A DNA stretch of 64,000 nt from Pseudomonas sp. Teo4 (GCF_034387475.1 NZ_JAXCIL010000001.1:1736001-1800000); one strand, 5' to 3'; positions 8,036 through 17,615 are shown, counted from the first letter of the stretch. The notes: generated by a model from the letters alone, not told the origin. Made by a program: numbers and translations.

Positions 8036-9418
8036 TCACTCGAGCGTGCGCTGGCCATGCAGGCTGGCATTGGCAGTAGCCGGCCGGCTGTTGACCATGC
8101 AGTACAACGCACCGGCCAGCACCAGGCCCATCGCCCAGCTGATATCGGCACCCAACCAGTTGGCAACGAACCCTGTGTAGAACGAAAGCTTCATGAACGG
8201 AATCGTACCGATGATGGAAACGGCATAGACTGCCAGGGTCCGCCGGTTGAACCGCCCATAGCGCCCTTTGGGGTCGTACAAGTCACCCACCACATAATGG
8301 CCGCGGCACACCCAATAGTAATCCACCAGGTTGATCGCGCTCCAGGGAATCAGCAGGTACAACTGACCGATCAGAATGTCGGCGAAGAACGTGTCGAAGT
8401 GGTACTGGGTGGCAATCGCGATCAGTGTTGCTGCAACGCTCAATATCGCCATCACCAAGGCCTTGGCCGATGCGGTGACCTGTTTGAGCTCACCGAACGC
8501 ACCGAAGATGGTCACCGTGGACATGTAGGCGCTATACAGGCAAAGCACGTTGTACTGAATCACGCCCAGCGCGATCACTGCCAGCGCCAGCGGTGCCCAA
8601 GGGCCGAACAACGTCGCAATGGCGGTTGCCGGGTCGTGGCCCAGCGCGGTAGGAATCGCCACGGCGAGCAAAGCACCGAGCGCCATCATGGCGAATGAAC
8701 CCAATGCGCAACCGCAGTACGTCGTCCAGAAGGTGTCGCGGGTGCGCACGTTGGCCGGAAGGTAACGCGAGTAATCGGCCACGTAAGGGCCGTAACCAAG
8801 CGTCCAGGAAGCTGCCTGGGCGATGACCAGGTTGAATGCCGCAAAGGTGAAGCCTGTGCTTGGCGCCGTCGCCGAAGCGGCATCCGCCGGGTGCAGCAGG
8901 ATCAGCACCATGGCAGCGGCAAACACCAGCGTCGACAGCACGCTCATCCACGCACCCAACCGATGGATCAGTTCATAGCCCACGAAACCGATGACGAAGG
9001 TCAGTACCCCGACCAGGACAATGGCCTGGTTGTCGCTCATCGGTATCAGCGCCTTCAGGGCATCGCGCATGAGCACGCCACTGGCGGCCAGAAACAGCAC
9101 CGCCGCAACGACCATCACCAGCAAGGGAATGGCCGCGCCAAAAACCCCGAACTGCGCCCGGCTCTGGATCATTTGCGGAATGCCCAGGTGCGGCCCCTGG
9201 GCCGAATGCGCGGCCATGAACACGGTGCCGATCAGGTTGCCGATCAACAAGCCCAGCAATGTCCAGCCGAAACTCAACCCCGAGGCAATACCCAGGGTGC
9301 CGACCATCAAGGCAGTGACCTGGAAATTGGAACTGAACCAGATAGTGAACAAACGCCGGGGGGTGCCGTAACGCTCGTTATGGGGGACAAACTCGATACT
9401 GCGCTTTTCCAGCTTCAC
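8036..9418 (-). CDS. NCS1-family permease (cytosine/purine or related)
   Basis: A 460-aa protein with about 12 membrane segments and NCS1 nucleobase:cation symporter features: an N-terminal PHNERYGTPRRLFTIWFSSNFQ segment, YGPYVADYSRYLP in the sixth helix region and LVDYYWVCRGHYVVGDLYDP near the C-terminus. The start is uncertain. A GTG at 9418 has an AGGAGG site 5 bases upstream, while an in-frame ATG at 9436 would place that Shine-Dalgarno inside the gene, so I prefer the GTG. The gene is convergent with the MFS pump operon on its left and divergent from an MFS gene on its right. Substrate could be cytosine, allantoin or a related heterocycle; nothing nearby decides it. Confidence 0.85.
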   Translation of the reverse strand: MKLEKRSIEFVPHNERYGTPRRLFTIWFSSNFQVTALMVGTLGIASGLSFGWTLLGLLIGNLIGTVFMAAHSAQGPHLGIPQMIQSRAQFGVFGAAIPLLVMVVAAVLFLAASGVLMRDALKALIPMSDNQAIVLVGVLTFVIGFVGYELIHRLGAWMSVLSTLVFAAAMVLILLHPADAASATAPSTGFTFAAFNLVIAQAASWTLGYGPYVADYSRYLPANVRTRDTFWTTYCGCALGSFAMMALGALLAVAIPTALGHDPATAIATLFGPWAPLALAVIALGVIQYNVLCLYSAYMSTVTIFGAFGELKQVTASAKALVMAILSVAATLIAIATQYHFDTFFADILIGQLYLLIPWSAINLVDYYWVCRGHYVVGDLYDPKGRYGRFNRRTLAVYAVSIIGTIPFMKLSFYTGFVANWLGADISWAMGLVLAGALYCMVNSRPATANASLHGQRTLE

Positions 9419-9623
9419 GACCGCCTCCTGATTCATTTTGGTGATTATCAGTTGGCTTCCGATAGCTTTTCGGCCTGTTAACGAACGTCTCATAGCTAGT
9501 AGCGCCATGCACCGACGCAATGACCAACGGCTACTACGCCTTGGCGCCGATCCTCGACGGTTTGGCCGCGGATTGTCTAAGATGCAACCTTTACCGTTTC
9601 AGCATGTTTCAATAAGGAACCCG

Positions 9624-10811
9624 ATGTCTGTTCACCAAGCGCCACCGCTAACACCCAGCAAATCCACGGCTGCCAAGATGGAAGCCGCTCTGGCACTGGG
9701 GAGTTTCGCCATTGGCACCGGCGAGTTCGCCATCATGGGGCTGATGCCCGATATCGCCAGCAACCTGCAGTTGAGCGAACCCCAGGTGGGCCACGCCATC
9801 AGCGCTTACGCCCTTGGCGTGATGGTCGGTGCACCGACATTGGCCATTCTGGGTGCCAAGCTGCTGCGCAAGCACATGCTGCTGTGGCTGATGGTGCTCT
9901 ATGCCATCGGCAACCTGGCCACGGCATTTGCCCCATCGTTCTCCAGCCTGGTCGCCTTCCGTTTCATCAGCGGCCTTCCCCATGGCGCGTATTTCGGTAT
10001 TGCGGCGGTAGTGGTTTCCAGCATGGTGCCGACCGACCAGCGTGCCAGTGCGGTGGCGCGGGTCATGATGGGGCTTACCTTGGCCATGTTGCTGGGCAAC
10101 CCCGTCGCCACATTCCTCGGGCAATTCTTCGGCTGGCGCTCTGCTTTTGTGCTGGTCGGGCTGATCGCCCTGTGCACCATCGCCATGGTCTGGCGCTTCG
10201 TGCCCCAACGTCATGATGAGGTACGCAGCGACCCACGCAAGGAACTGCAGGCCTTCCGACTGCCTCAGGTATGGATGGCACTGGCCATCGCCTCGATCGG
10301 CTTTGCCGGCATGTTCTGTGTGTTCAGCTACCTGGCACCGACCATGCTGGAAGTTACCCGCGTGGCGCCGCAGTGGATTCCGTTTGGCCTGGCTGCATTC
10401 GGCCTTGGCGGCATCATCGGCAACATCGCTGGCGGCAAACTGTTCGACCGTTTGCAGTTCCGCGCCGTGGGGCTGGTGCTGGTGTGGTCGATGGCGGTGC
10501 TGGTGTTCTTCTCGTTCGCCGCAAGCTCGCTGTGGTCGTTGCTGCTGGGCATCGGCCTGGTCGGCACCATGATCGCATTGGCCGCGCCGCTGCAGATCCG
10601 CCTGATGGATATCGCCCACGAAGCGCCAAGCCTGGCGGCGGCGTCGAACCATGCAGCCTTCAACCTGGCCAACGCCCTCGGCCCCTGGTTTGGCGGTATG
10701 GCGATCACGGCGGGGCTGGGCTGGACGAGCACGGGCTATATCGGTGCGGCTGCTGCACTGGCTGGCTTGGTGATCTACCTCTGTGCGCGTCGCATGAAAG
10801 GCGGGCACTGA
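9624..10811 (+). CDS. DHA1-family MFS transporter (AraJ/YdhP-like)
   Basis: A 395-aa, 12-segment MFS carrier of the AraJ/YdhP/PbuE group. Typical sequences are LGSFAIGTGEFAIMGLMPDIA in helix 1, the GAPTLAILGAKLLRKHMLLWLM loop and SGLPHGAYFGIAAVV in helix 4. An AAGGA Shine-Dalgarno lies just upstream of the ATG at 9624; the longer reading frame from 9438 has no conserved sequence. Members of this group export sugars, purine analogues or drugs, and the substrate here is unknown. A strong intrinsic terminator follows at 10826. Confidence 0.87.
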   Translation: MSVHQAPPLTPSKSTAAKMEAALALGSFAIGTGEFAIMGLMPDIASNLQLSEPQVGHAISAYALGVMVGAPTLAILGAKLLRKHMLLWLMVLYAIGNLATAFAPSFSSLVAFRFISGLPHGAYFGIAAVVVSSMVPTDQRASAVARVMMGLTLAMLLGNPVATFLGQFFGWRSAFVLVGLIALCTIAMVWRFVPQRHDEVRSDPRKELQAFRLPQVWMALAIASIGFAGMFCVFSYLAPTMLEVTRVAPQWIPFGLAAFGLGGIIGNIAGGKLFDRLQFRAVGLVLVWSMAVLVFFSFAASSLWSLLLGIGLVGTMIALAAPLQIRLMDIAHEAPSLAAASNHAAFNLANALGPWFGGMAITAGLGWTSTGYIGAAAALAGLVIYLCARRMKGGH

Positions 10812-10825
10812 AAGGGAGTACAGAT

Positions 10826-10852
10826 GGCCGTGGGGTTTCCCACGGCCTTTTA
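10826..10852 (+). terminator. Intrinsic terminator
   Basis: Hairpin arms GGCCGTGGG and CCCACGGCC are perfect 9-bp complements (10826-10834 and 10839-10847) with a GTTT loop, immediately followed by TTTT. It ends the MFS transcript 15 bp after its stop codon. Confidence 0.85.
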
Positions 10853-10891
10853 GGTATACTCCGGCGCCCTAGAGTCAACGTACCTTGCGCC

Positions 10892-11860
10892 ATGAAAAAA
10901 CTGTTGTACGTCATAACCTTAGCCTTCTCGGCCATCCCCAGCGCCTTCGCCACTCCCCCGGCGACTTTCACCGAAGCCAAAGTCGTCGCCAAGCAGAAGG
11001 TCTACCTTGACCAGGCCAGCAGCGCCATGGGTGATCTCTACTGTGGCTGCAAATGGACCTGGGTCGGCAAGTCCGGCGGTCGCATCGACGCCGCCTCCTG
11101 CGGTTACGAAACCCGCAAGCAGCAAAACCGCGCCGAGCGCACCGAGTGGGAACACATCGTCCCGGCCTATACATTCGGCCATCAGCGCCAGTGCTGGCAA
11201 AACGGCGGGCGTGAACAGTGCGTGGACACCGACCCGATCTTCCGCGCAATGGAGGCCGACCTGTTCAACCTCTACCCGGCGGTGGGCGAAGTTAACGGCG
11301 ACCGCAGCAACTTCAACTACGGCATGGCTTCGGGGGTCGCCCCGCAGTATGGCCAGTGCACCACCAAGGTCGACTTCCAGCAAAAGTCCGCCGAGCCCCG
11401 CGACGAGGTCAAAGGCCTGGTTGCCCGCACCACCTTCTACATGTTCGATCGCTACAAGCTGAACATGTCGCGTCAGCAGCAACAGCTGCTCATGGCCTGG
11501 GACAAACAGCACCCGGTGTCTGCCTGGGAAAAAGAGCGCAACGCCCGCATCGCACGGATCATGGGGCACGCCAATCCCTTCGTGACGGGCGAGCGGACAT
11601 GGTCGCTGGGCTACAAGCCGCTCGGTGATGGTGTGGTCGCGTCAGGTGCCCCGAAAGCCGCCCCCGCCAAGGCCGCCGAGCGCACGGTTGCCAGCGCCGC
11701 AACTGCCGGCGCGATCCTTGGCAACCGCAACAGCCATGTGTATCACCTCGCCGCTGGTTGCCCTGGCTACGCTCAGGTCTCGCAGAAAAACCAGGTGTCG
11801 TTCGAGTCCGAAGCCCAGGCACAAGCTGCCGGGTATCGCAAAGCGGGCAACTGCAAGTAA
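10892..11860 (+). CDS. endA: Endonuclease I (EndA) with C-terminal Cys-containing domain
   Basis: A 322-aa secreted nuclease. Residues 1-20 form a signal peptide ending in SAFA. The endonuclease I domain (about 30-235) shows RTEWEHIVPAYTFG, DLFNLYPAVGEVNGDRSNF and the ARTTFYMFDRY segment, the pattern of Vibrio Vvn and E. coli EndA beta-beta-alpha metal nucleases. After a Pro/Ala-rich linker the last 45 residues (GNRNSHVYHLAAGCPGY to the end) form a small Cys-bearing module like the Ada metal-binding-type tail found on some thermonucleases. The ATG at 10892 begins the signal peptide; the frame extends upstream through the previous gene but is unrelated there. The likely role is non-specific cleavage of extracellular or periplasmic DNA. 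Confidence 0.92.
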   Translation: MKKLLYVITLAFSAIPSAFATPPATFTEAKVVAKQKVYLDQASSAMGDLYCGCKWTWVGKSGGRIDAASCGYETRKQQNRAERTEWEHIVPAYTFGHQRQCWQNGGREQCVDTDPIFRAMEADLFNLYPAVGEVNGDRSNFNYGMASGVAPQYGQCTTKVDFQQKSAEPRDEVKGLVARTTFYMFDRYKLNMSRQQQQLLMAWDKQHPVSAWEKERNARIARIMGHANPFVTGERTWSLGYKPLGDGVVASGAPKAAPAKAAERTVASAATAGAILGNRNSHVYHLAAGCPGYAQVSQKNQVSFESEAQAQAAGYRKAGNCK

Positions 11861-11867
11861 CCGCAAA

Positions 11868-11907
11868 CACCTTGAGGCCGTGCGCAGGCATTGCCTCAAG
11901 GTGCTTT
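11868..11907. terminator. Bidirectional terminator between convergent genes
   Basis: Perfect 11-bp arms CACCTTGAGGC (11868-11878) and GCCTCAAGGTG (11893-11903) enclose a 14-nt loop, followed by CTTT on the plus strand. It lies just after endA and abuts the stop codon of the convergent LysR gene, so it can serve both. Confidence 0.7.
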
Positions 11908-12784
11908 ATGCCAACTGCAACAATGCCTCTTCCACCGCGGCCACCGTCTGGTTGCCTGCTGCGCCCGACAGCCGCCATGCCGCGATGGTCACCCCCAACG
12001 GCACCACCTGGCCGAGTGGCGCCACCAGTTCACCGCGATCGAGAAAAGGCTGAACAAGGCTCCTGCGCCCGATCAGCACACCCGCCCCCAGCAAGGCCTG
12101 CTGCACCGCAATCGAATACAGTGAAAACCCCGGGCCCTGGGCCACGAACTGCTGCTCGGGCATGACCGCGCCCGACCACACATCCCAGTCGCGCCAACCC
12201 ACATCCTTGATGCAACGTACCTTCATCAGGTCGCTGGGTGCGCTGATCTGAGCCGCCAGCGCCGGCGTGCAGACCGGGAAGATATCCTCCTGCGCAACCA
12301 CCCTTTGCCCGCGCAGCACCTGCTCGGTATAGAACAGGCAGAGGTCGTAAGGGCTGCGCTTGAGGTTCGGTGGCTCATCGATTGCCGTGACCGAAATTTC
12401 GACTGGCGCCAGCAATTCGGTCAGACGTGGCAGGCGCGGGCCGATCCACAACTGCGCCAGGGCCGGTGAAGTGACGATATGCACCCGCTGCGGCGCCGCC
12501 AATCGACGAAGGCTTCGGGCGGCTTCTTCCACGGCGTCGAAGGCCGCGGTGAATTGTGCCTTAACGCTTTCGCCCAACGGCGTCAGCCTCACGCCCTTGG
12601 CATGACGCTCGAACAACGCCGCGCCGTACTGGGTTTCCAGGGTCTTGACCAGCGCGGCAATCGCACCAGGCGTTACCTTCAACTCATGGGCTGCCCGGGC
12701 GAACCCGCCAAGACGCGCCGATGCTTCGAACGCACGCAGCGCATTGAGCTGCAGGGTGTGCCGGGTTGGGGAATCAAGTGACAT
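11906..12784 (-). CDS. LysR-family regulator, GcvA-like
   Basis: A 292-aa LysR protein. The HTH (LNALRAFEASARLGGFARAAHELKVTPGAIAALVKTLE) and the GVRLTPLGE that follows are typical of the GcvA/AmpR subgroup. It is divergent from azlCD with 130 bp between start codons and is therefore the likely regulator of that exporter. The ATG at 12784 is chosen because homology starts there; the frame continues 39 codons upstream without conservation. Effectors for AzlCD regulators are usually branched-chain amino acids or Lrp-type signals, so the effector here is open. Confidence 0.88.
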   Translation of the reverse strand: MSLDSPTRHTLQLNALRAFEASARLGGFARAAHELKVTPGAIAALVKTLETQYGAALFERHAKGVRLTPLGESVKAQFTAAFDAVEEAARSLRRLAAPQRVHIVTSPALAQLWIGPRLPRLTELLAPVEISVTAIDEPPNLKRSPYDLCLFYTEQVLRGQRVVAQEDIFPVCTPALAAQISAPSDLMKVRCIKDVGWRDWDVWSGAVMPEQQFVAQGPGFSLYSIAVQQALLGAGVLIGRRSLVQPFLDRGELVAPLGQVVPLGVTIAAWRLSGAAGNQTVAAVEEALLQLA

Positions 12785-12914
12785 GTCATGAGCCTTATTT
12801 TTTCTAGGCCTAATATTCCAGAAAACTGCGTTGTGACCAAGCCCCTCGGGTTTTACCTTGGCGTTACGGACGGCAGCACTTCCCCGTCCAGGCCACAACA
12901 AACAAGGACTTCAC

Positions 12915-13652
12915 ATGCACTATCAAAGTGGGAAGCAGGCGTTCCTCCAGGGCGCCCACAACGTTCTCCCATTGACCACCGGCGTCATTCCGTTCGGCCT
13001 GATCACGGGCGTGACCGCTGTCGAGATGGGTATGTCGCCCCTCGATATCATGGGCATGACCCTGCTCTTCTATTCAGGCTCCGCGCAAATGGTGGTGCTG
13101 CAACTGATCCAGAACAGCGCGCTGCCATTGACCATGGTGGTCACGGCATTGGTGATCAACCTGCGTTTCCTGATGTACAGCGCCGCGCTCGCGCCCCATT
13201 TGAGCAGCCTGCCCCGTCGCCGCACCTGGCCCCTGTCGTACCTGCTGTCCGACCAGTCGTTCGCCCTGTGCAGCCTGAAGCTGGCGTCGGGCGAGTTGGG
13301 CCCGTTCGCCTTTCCCTATTACGCCGGCACCGCGATCACCATGTGGTTCGGCTGGAACCTGGCGGTGTTGGGTGGCGTGTTCCTCGGCACCGGCATTCCC
13401 GACTCTTGGTCGCTGGGTTTTGCCATTCCGTTGTCGTTCCTGGCCATTCTGGTCCCCAGCATCCGTAACCCGGCCACGATAGGCGCGGCAGTCGCCGGCG
13501 GGGTATTGGCGGTGCTGGCCATCGACCTGCCCTACAACCTCGGTTTGCTGGTCGCCTCGTTGGGTGGCGTGCTGTGTGGGCTGGCCATAGAGCATCTGCG
13601 TAAAGAGGCCCCCGTTGCCCAGGCAGATCACGTAAAACCGGAGGCACAATGA
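12915..13652 (+). CDS. azlC: AzlC family branched-chain amino acid exporter, large subunit
   Basis: A 245-aa integral membrane protein with about 7-8 membrane segments. The AzlC signature is clear: GVIPFGLITGVTAVEMGMS near the N-terminus, FYSGSAQMVVLQLI, and LVINLRFLMYSAALAPHL. Together with AzlD it exports branched-chain amino acids or analogues (YgaZH/BrnFE family). The stop overlaps the azlD start (ATGA), so the two are co-translated. It is divergent from the LysR gene. Confidence 0.9.
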   Translation: MHYQSGKQAFLQGAHNVLPLTTGVIPFGLITGVTAVEMGMSPLDIMGMTLLFYSGSAQMVVLQLIQNSALPLTMVVTALVINLRFLMYSAALAPHLSSLPRRRTWPLSYLLSDQSFALCSLKLASGELGPFAFPYYAGTAITMWFGWNLAVLGGVFLGTGIPDSWSLGFAIPLSFLAILVPSIRNPATIGAAVAGGVLAVLAIDLPYNLGLLVASLGGVLCGLAIEHLRKEAPVAQADHVKPEAQ

Positions 13653-13975
13653 GCGAATTGGCGATGTGGACCACCTTCGTGCTGGTCGGCGCAGGCACCT
13701 TTGCGATTCGCCTGTCTTTCATCGAGTTCTATGGCGCCTTGCGCATTCCCCCGCTGTTCAGACGTGCGCTGGCTTATGTGCCCGCCAGCGTGCTGGCCGC
13801 GCTGGTACTGCCGGCCGTGGTCTACCAGGACCGACACGCACCGCTGGACTGGAGCAACCCGCAAATACCGGCGGCGGTGGTCGCCGGCCTGGTCGCCTGG
13901 CGCACGCGCAGCACATTGCTGACCCTGGCCGCAGGCATGGGGGCGTTGTGGCTGTTCAGGAATTGGGGGCTGTAG
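13649..13975 (+). CDS. azlD: AzlD family branched-chain amino acid exporter, small subunit
   Basis: A 108-aa hydrophobic protein with about four membrane segments. It shows the AzlD features FAIRLSFIEFYG and ALAYVPASVLAALVLPAVV, and ends with the LTLAAGMGALWLF helix. It is the obligatory partner of AzlC, with a four-base overlap. The last 20 bases of the gene overlap the 3' end of the convergent MFS gene. Confidence 0.9.
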   Translation: MSELAMWTTFVLVGAGTFAIRLSFIEFYGALRIPPLFRRALAYVPASVLAALVLPAVVYQDRHAPLDWSNPQIPAAVVAGLVAWRTRSTLLTLAAGMGALWLFRNWGL

Positions 13976-15140
13976 CCTGGCGCAGGGTTGCCATGACCGC
14001 GACCACCAGCGCCAGGTTGACCAGTGCCAGGCTACACAGGGTGATCAATATGCCCATGGCGCCGAAATGCTCGAACAGGTAGCCGCCCACCAATGGCGTC
14101 AGCGCCTGCCCGATCAGCGAAGGCCGGGACATCCGCCCCATCAGCAGTACGTATTGTGAAGGCGGCAGCAACGCCAAGGGCAGCAACCCACGTACGATCG
14201 CCCGCAGGCCGTTGCCGCAGCCGAAAATCAACAAGCCCAGCGCCGTCGCCCCAGGCGCCAGCGCCACCAGTATCAGCCCCAGCGCCACCAAGCCCGAGCT
14301 GAACAACGCGGTCCAGATCGGATGGCGCTTGCCGGCCAATATCTGCAGCACCCGCGAGGCCACCTGGCTGGGCCCGAGCATGGCGGCCAGGCCAATGGCG
14401 GCGGTCAATGAATGGCCCAGGCCCTGGAGTATCGAGACCAGTTGCACCGCCACCGCGGTCATGATGATTGCGCCAATGGCGAAAATGGTGGTCAGCAGCA
14501 GGTACAAACGCCGATCAACCGCCGTGTCGTCTGCTGCGGCTGTTGCCTTGCGCTGCTGTTGCTGCCCGCCGGCTGGCAGCACTTTCCAATACAGCGGGGC
14601 CACCACCAGGAGCAACAACATGGCATAGGCCACGCAAGCCTCCCGCCAGCCGAGCTGCTCGATGAGCACGGCCACCGCTGGCCACGACAAGGTCGAGGCA
14701 AAGCCTGAAATCAACGTAATGCCGGTAATTGCGCGCCCTGCCCGTTCGCCATACAACGCGCCCAGGGTCGCGAACAGGGTTTCATAAAGCCCCATGGCCA
14801 TGCCAATGCCAATCACCACCCAGGCTAAAAGAAATACCCACAGTGTGTGGCTCGCAGCCATGACCAACAGGCCCGCCGCAACCACGGCACCACTGCCGGC
14901 CAACTGCACTCGCCCACCATGGCGGGCCACCAGCCGGCTGGATATCGGCGCCAGCAACGCGGCGACCATCAGGCCCAGCGACAGCGCACCATAGACCCAC
15001 TGGCTGGCCCAGCCGGTTTCCCGCATGATCGGCTCGCCCATGACGGCCAGCAGAAAGAAAGACCCACCCCAAACCAGAATCTGCAGCGCGCCCAGGCAAA
15101 AAATGCCCCAGGCGCCAGGCAATCGAGCATCCGCGTTCAC
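13956..15140 (-). CDS. MFS transporter
   Basis: A 394-aa, 12-segment MFS protein. Loop 2-3 carries SSRLVARHGGRVQLAG (motif A-like), and helix 5 includes GFASTLSWPAVAVLIEQLGWREA. The start at 15140 is a GTG with AAGG 7 bases upstream; no in-frame ATG lies nearby. It sits in tandem upstream-to-downstream with the LysR gene at 15179-16111 on the same strand and is convergent with azlD, overlapping it by 20 bp. The substrate is unknown. Confidence 0.82.
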   Translation of the reverse strand: MNADARLPGAWGIFCLGALQILVWGGSFFLLAVMGEPIMRETGWASQWVYGALSLGLMVAALLAPISSRLVARHGGRVQLAGSGAVVAAGLLVMAASHTLWVFLLAWVVIGIGMAMGLYETLFATLGALYGERAGRAITGITLISGFASTLSWPAVAVLIEQLGWREACVAYAMLLLLVVAPLYWKVLPAGGQQQQRKATAAADDTAVDRRLYLLLTTIFAIGAIIMTAVAVQLVSILQGLGHSLTAAIGLAAMLGPSQVASRVLQILAGKRHPIWTALFSSGLVALGLILVALAPGATALGLLIFGCGNGLRAIVRGLLPLALLPPSQYVLLMGRMSRPSLIGQALTPLVGGYLFEHFGAMGILITLCSLALVNLALVVAVMATLRQATAPNS

Positions 15141-15178
15141 ATCAAGACCTTGTACAAAAAAACAGAAAAGCGTCGGGC

Positions 15179-16111
15179 CTAAAGCATGTGGCCAGACCAG
15201 ATACCTTTATCGACCAGTTCGGCCGCAAGCGCCACGAAGGTGTCGCCGACATAGCGCGTTGCCGGGCTGACCCGGCGATCTGCCGGCGACACCATTACCA
15301 GTTTGCGCATCGGTAGCGGGTCCACCAGGGGCGCGGCGCAGAGGGTTGCGTTCTGCACATGCCCATAGATGGACGCCAGCGGCAACGCGGTCAGGCCAAA
15401 GCCATTGCGCACCAGGTCGATCATCGCGCCGAAGGAGTCCGCTTCGATACTGGCCGAGATCTCGATCCCCGCCTGTGCGGCGCAGTCATCCATGATCTTG
15501 CGCAAGCCATGGCGCGCGCTCGGCAGTACCAGTTGCGCATCAGCCAGGGTCTTGAACGCAACCGGCTGGTCCATCGTCAAACCCGCCTCGGGCGGCCCCA
15601 CCAGCACCAGGTTCTCCATCATTACCGGCACGATGCGCAAGGTATGACGCGGTTCCAGGTCATAGGAAATCGCCAGCTCCAGCTCGCCGCGCTGCAACCA
15701 GTCCAGCAGGTAGCCACTGAAGGCCGATGAGAAACGAATGGAGAGCTCCGGGTGGGCTTCGCGGATGCGCTTGACCAACGGCACCGTGACGATCTCGGCA
15801 ATGGTCGGCGTGGTGCCGATGGCCACTGCGCCCCGGAAACGGCCATCGCCACCGCCCACCGAACTGCGGATCGCCTCCAGCTCCTGCATGATCCGGCTGG
15901 CGTGCTGCAGCACTTCACGACCGGCCTCGGTAATCACCATGCCCCGCCCGTGGCGTTCGAACAGGTAGACGCCAAGTTCTTTTTCCAGCTGGCGGATCTG
16001 CCGGCTCAAGGCCGGTTGCGCAATGTGCAGACGGTCCGATGCCTTGCTCAGGCTGCCCAGCTCGGCCACATGAATCAGGGTTTTGAGTTGAACAACGTCC
16101 ATAAACGCCAT
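15179..16111 (-). CDS. LysR-family regulator (CbbR/CysB-type HTH), likely controls the adjacent catabolic operon
   Basis: A 310-aa LysR regulator. The HTH has LIHVAELGSLSKASDRLHIAQ and ALSRQIRQLEKELGVYLFERHGRGM. The effector domain (from about residue 92) is complete. It is divergent from the MHS permease gene at 16290, with 178 bp between starts, and that permease heads a block of catabolic genes running to 23.8 kb. I infer this protein activates that block. An alternative start nine bases downstream (16102) is possible, since neither has a strong ribosome site. Confidence 0.88.
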   Translation of the reverse strand: MAFMDVVQLKTLIHVAELGSLSKASDRLHIAQPALSRQIRQLEKELGVYLFERHGRGMVITEAGREVLQHASRIMQELEAIRSSVGGGDGRFRGAVAIGTTPTIAEIVTVPLVKRIREAHPELSIRFSSAFSGYLLDWLQRGELELAISYDLEPRHTLRIVPVMMENLVLVGPPEAGLTMDQPVAFKTLADAQLVLPSARHGLRKIMDDCAAQAGIEISASIEADSFGAMIDLVRNGFGLTALPLASIYGHVQNATLCAAPLVDPLPMRKLVMVSPADRRVSPATRYVGDTFVALAAELVDKGIWSGHML

Positions 16112-16289
16112 CGGTTGGTTGCCAGGAAACAGCAGTCTAAACAGACCGCCCCGCATCAGCTATAGAATCTCGGCATATCAGGTAGTGCACCAGCCCTCTT
16201 ATTGCAGCGCCAGCGCTGGGGTAGCGTGAACACAGGTCGAGCGCTCGACGCTCGATCCCCTTACAACAATAAGACCAGAGGGCTACACC

Positions 16290-17615
16290 ATGTCACCGCA
16301 ACCCAACCGTGCTCGTGCCATTCTGGGAGCCTGCTCGGGCAACCTGGTCGAGTGGTACGACTTCTTCATCTATGCCTACACCGCGATCTACTTCGCCTCA
16401 TCGTTCTTCCCCAAAGGCGACACCACCACACAATTGCTGGCCACTGCGGGCGTGTTCGCCGTCGGCTTCTTCATGCGCCCGCTGGGTGGCTGGATCTTCG
16501 GCTGGCTGGCCGACACCCGCGGGCGCAAGGTGTCGATGATCATTTCGGTGTTCATGATGTGCGGCGGTTCGCTGCTGATCGCACTGATGCCCACCTACGA
16601 AACGGTCGGCATCGCCGCGCCGATCATGCTGGTGGTGGCGCGCCTGATCCAGGGCCTGTCGGTTGGCGCCGAATACGGCACCGGGGCCACCTACATCAGT
16701 GAAATCGCCACGCCTGGGCGTCGCTGCTTCTATGGTTCGTTCCAGTACTTCACCATCATCGCCGGGCAATTACTGGCGTTGTTCACCGTGGTGGCACTGC
16801 AACAGACCCTGAGCGATGAGGAACTGCGTGCATGGGGCTGGCGCATACCGTTCTTCATCGGCGCCCTGAGTGCAGTGGTGGTGGTATACCTGCGCCGTTC
16901 GATGCACGAAACCGCCTCGAAAAAAGACATGCACCGCGAGGGCGCGGGCTCGCTGCGCGGGATGTTCAAGCACAAGCGCGCCGTCGCCCTGGTGCTGGCC
17001 TTCACCATCGGTGGCTCGCTGTACTTCTACACCTACACTACCTACATGCAGAAGTTCCTGGTGATCTCCGCCGGCTTCGACGCCGAAACCGTAAGCTTCA
17101 TCATGACCTCGGCGCTGATCGGCTTCATGTTGTGCCAACCGCTGTTCGGGCTGATGGCCGACCGCCTCGGCATCAAGACGCACATGTTGCTGTTCTCCGG
17201 GCTCGGCATCCTGGTCGTGATTCCTTTGCTGTTCGCCCTGCAGCGCACGAACAGCCCGTGGATGGCGTTCGCCCTGGTCTTCGGCGGCTTGCTGATCGCC
17301 TCGCTGTACACACCCATCGCCGGTATCGTCAAAGCCGAGCTGTTCCCGCCGGCCGTGCGCGCCCTGGGGGTCGGTTTCCCGTATGCCATCGGCAATGCGA
17401 CGTTTGGCGGCACAGCGGAGTACGTGGCGCTTTCTTTCCGCGCCGAAGGCGTGGAGAGCTACTTCTTCTTTTACGTTGCGGCAGTGCTCTGCGTGACCTT
17501 CATCGCCTCGGTACTGATGCCCAACCTCACCCGTCACGGCTATATCAGTGGCGATGGCAAGGTCGAGGAACACACCGGGCTACCGGTGGCCAAGTCGGCA
17601 GTCGCCCAGGCCTGA
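16290..17615 (+). CDS. MHS-family MFS dicarboxylate-type permease (KgtP-like)
   Basis: A 441-aa proton symporter of the metabolite:H+ symporter family. The first helix begins GNLVEWYDFFIYAY, the loop 2-3 motif is GWLADTRGRKV, and helix 5 has GLSVGAEYGTGATYISE, all typical of KgtP/ShiA relatives. About 12 membrane segments are predicted. It is the first gene of the block reading toward the TPP-enzyme and CoA genes, so it probably imports their substrate, a di- or keto-carboxylate. A REP hairpin separates it from the next gene, which may lower or decouple downstream expression. Confidence 0.88.
   Translation: MSPQPNRARAILGACSGNLVEWYDFFIYAYTAIYFASSFFPKGDTTTQLLATAGVFAVGFFMRPLGGWIFGWLADTRGRKVSMIISVFMMCGGSLLIALMPTYETVGIAAPIMLVVARLIQGLSVGAEYGTGATYISEIATPGRRCFYGSFQYFTIIAGQLLALFTVVALQQTLSDEELRAWGWRIPFFIGALSAVVVVYLRRSMHETASKKDMHREGAGSLRGMFKHKRAVALVLAFTIGGSLYFYTYTTYMQKFLVISAGFDAETVSFIMTSALIGFMLCQPLFGLMADRLGIKTHMLLFSGLGILVVIPLLFALQRTNSPWMAFALVFGGLLIASLYTPIAGIVKAELFPPAVRALGVGFPYAIGNATFGGTAEYVALSFRAEGVESYFFFYVAAVLCVTFIASVLMPNLTRHGYISGDGKVEEHTGLPVAKSAVAQA

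Noticed and set aside
10271..10891. Long N-terminal extension of EndA
   Set aside because: It overlaps the preceding MFS gene in another frame; a signal peptide and normal start at 10892 define the real gene.
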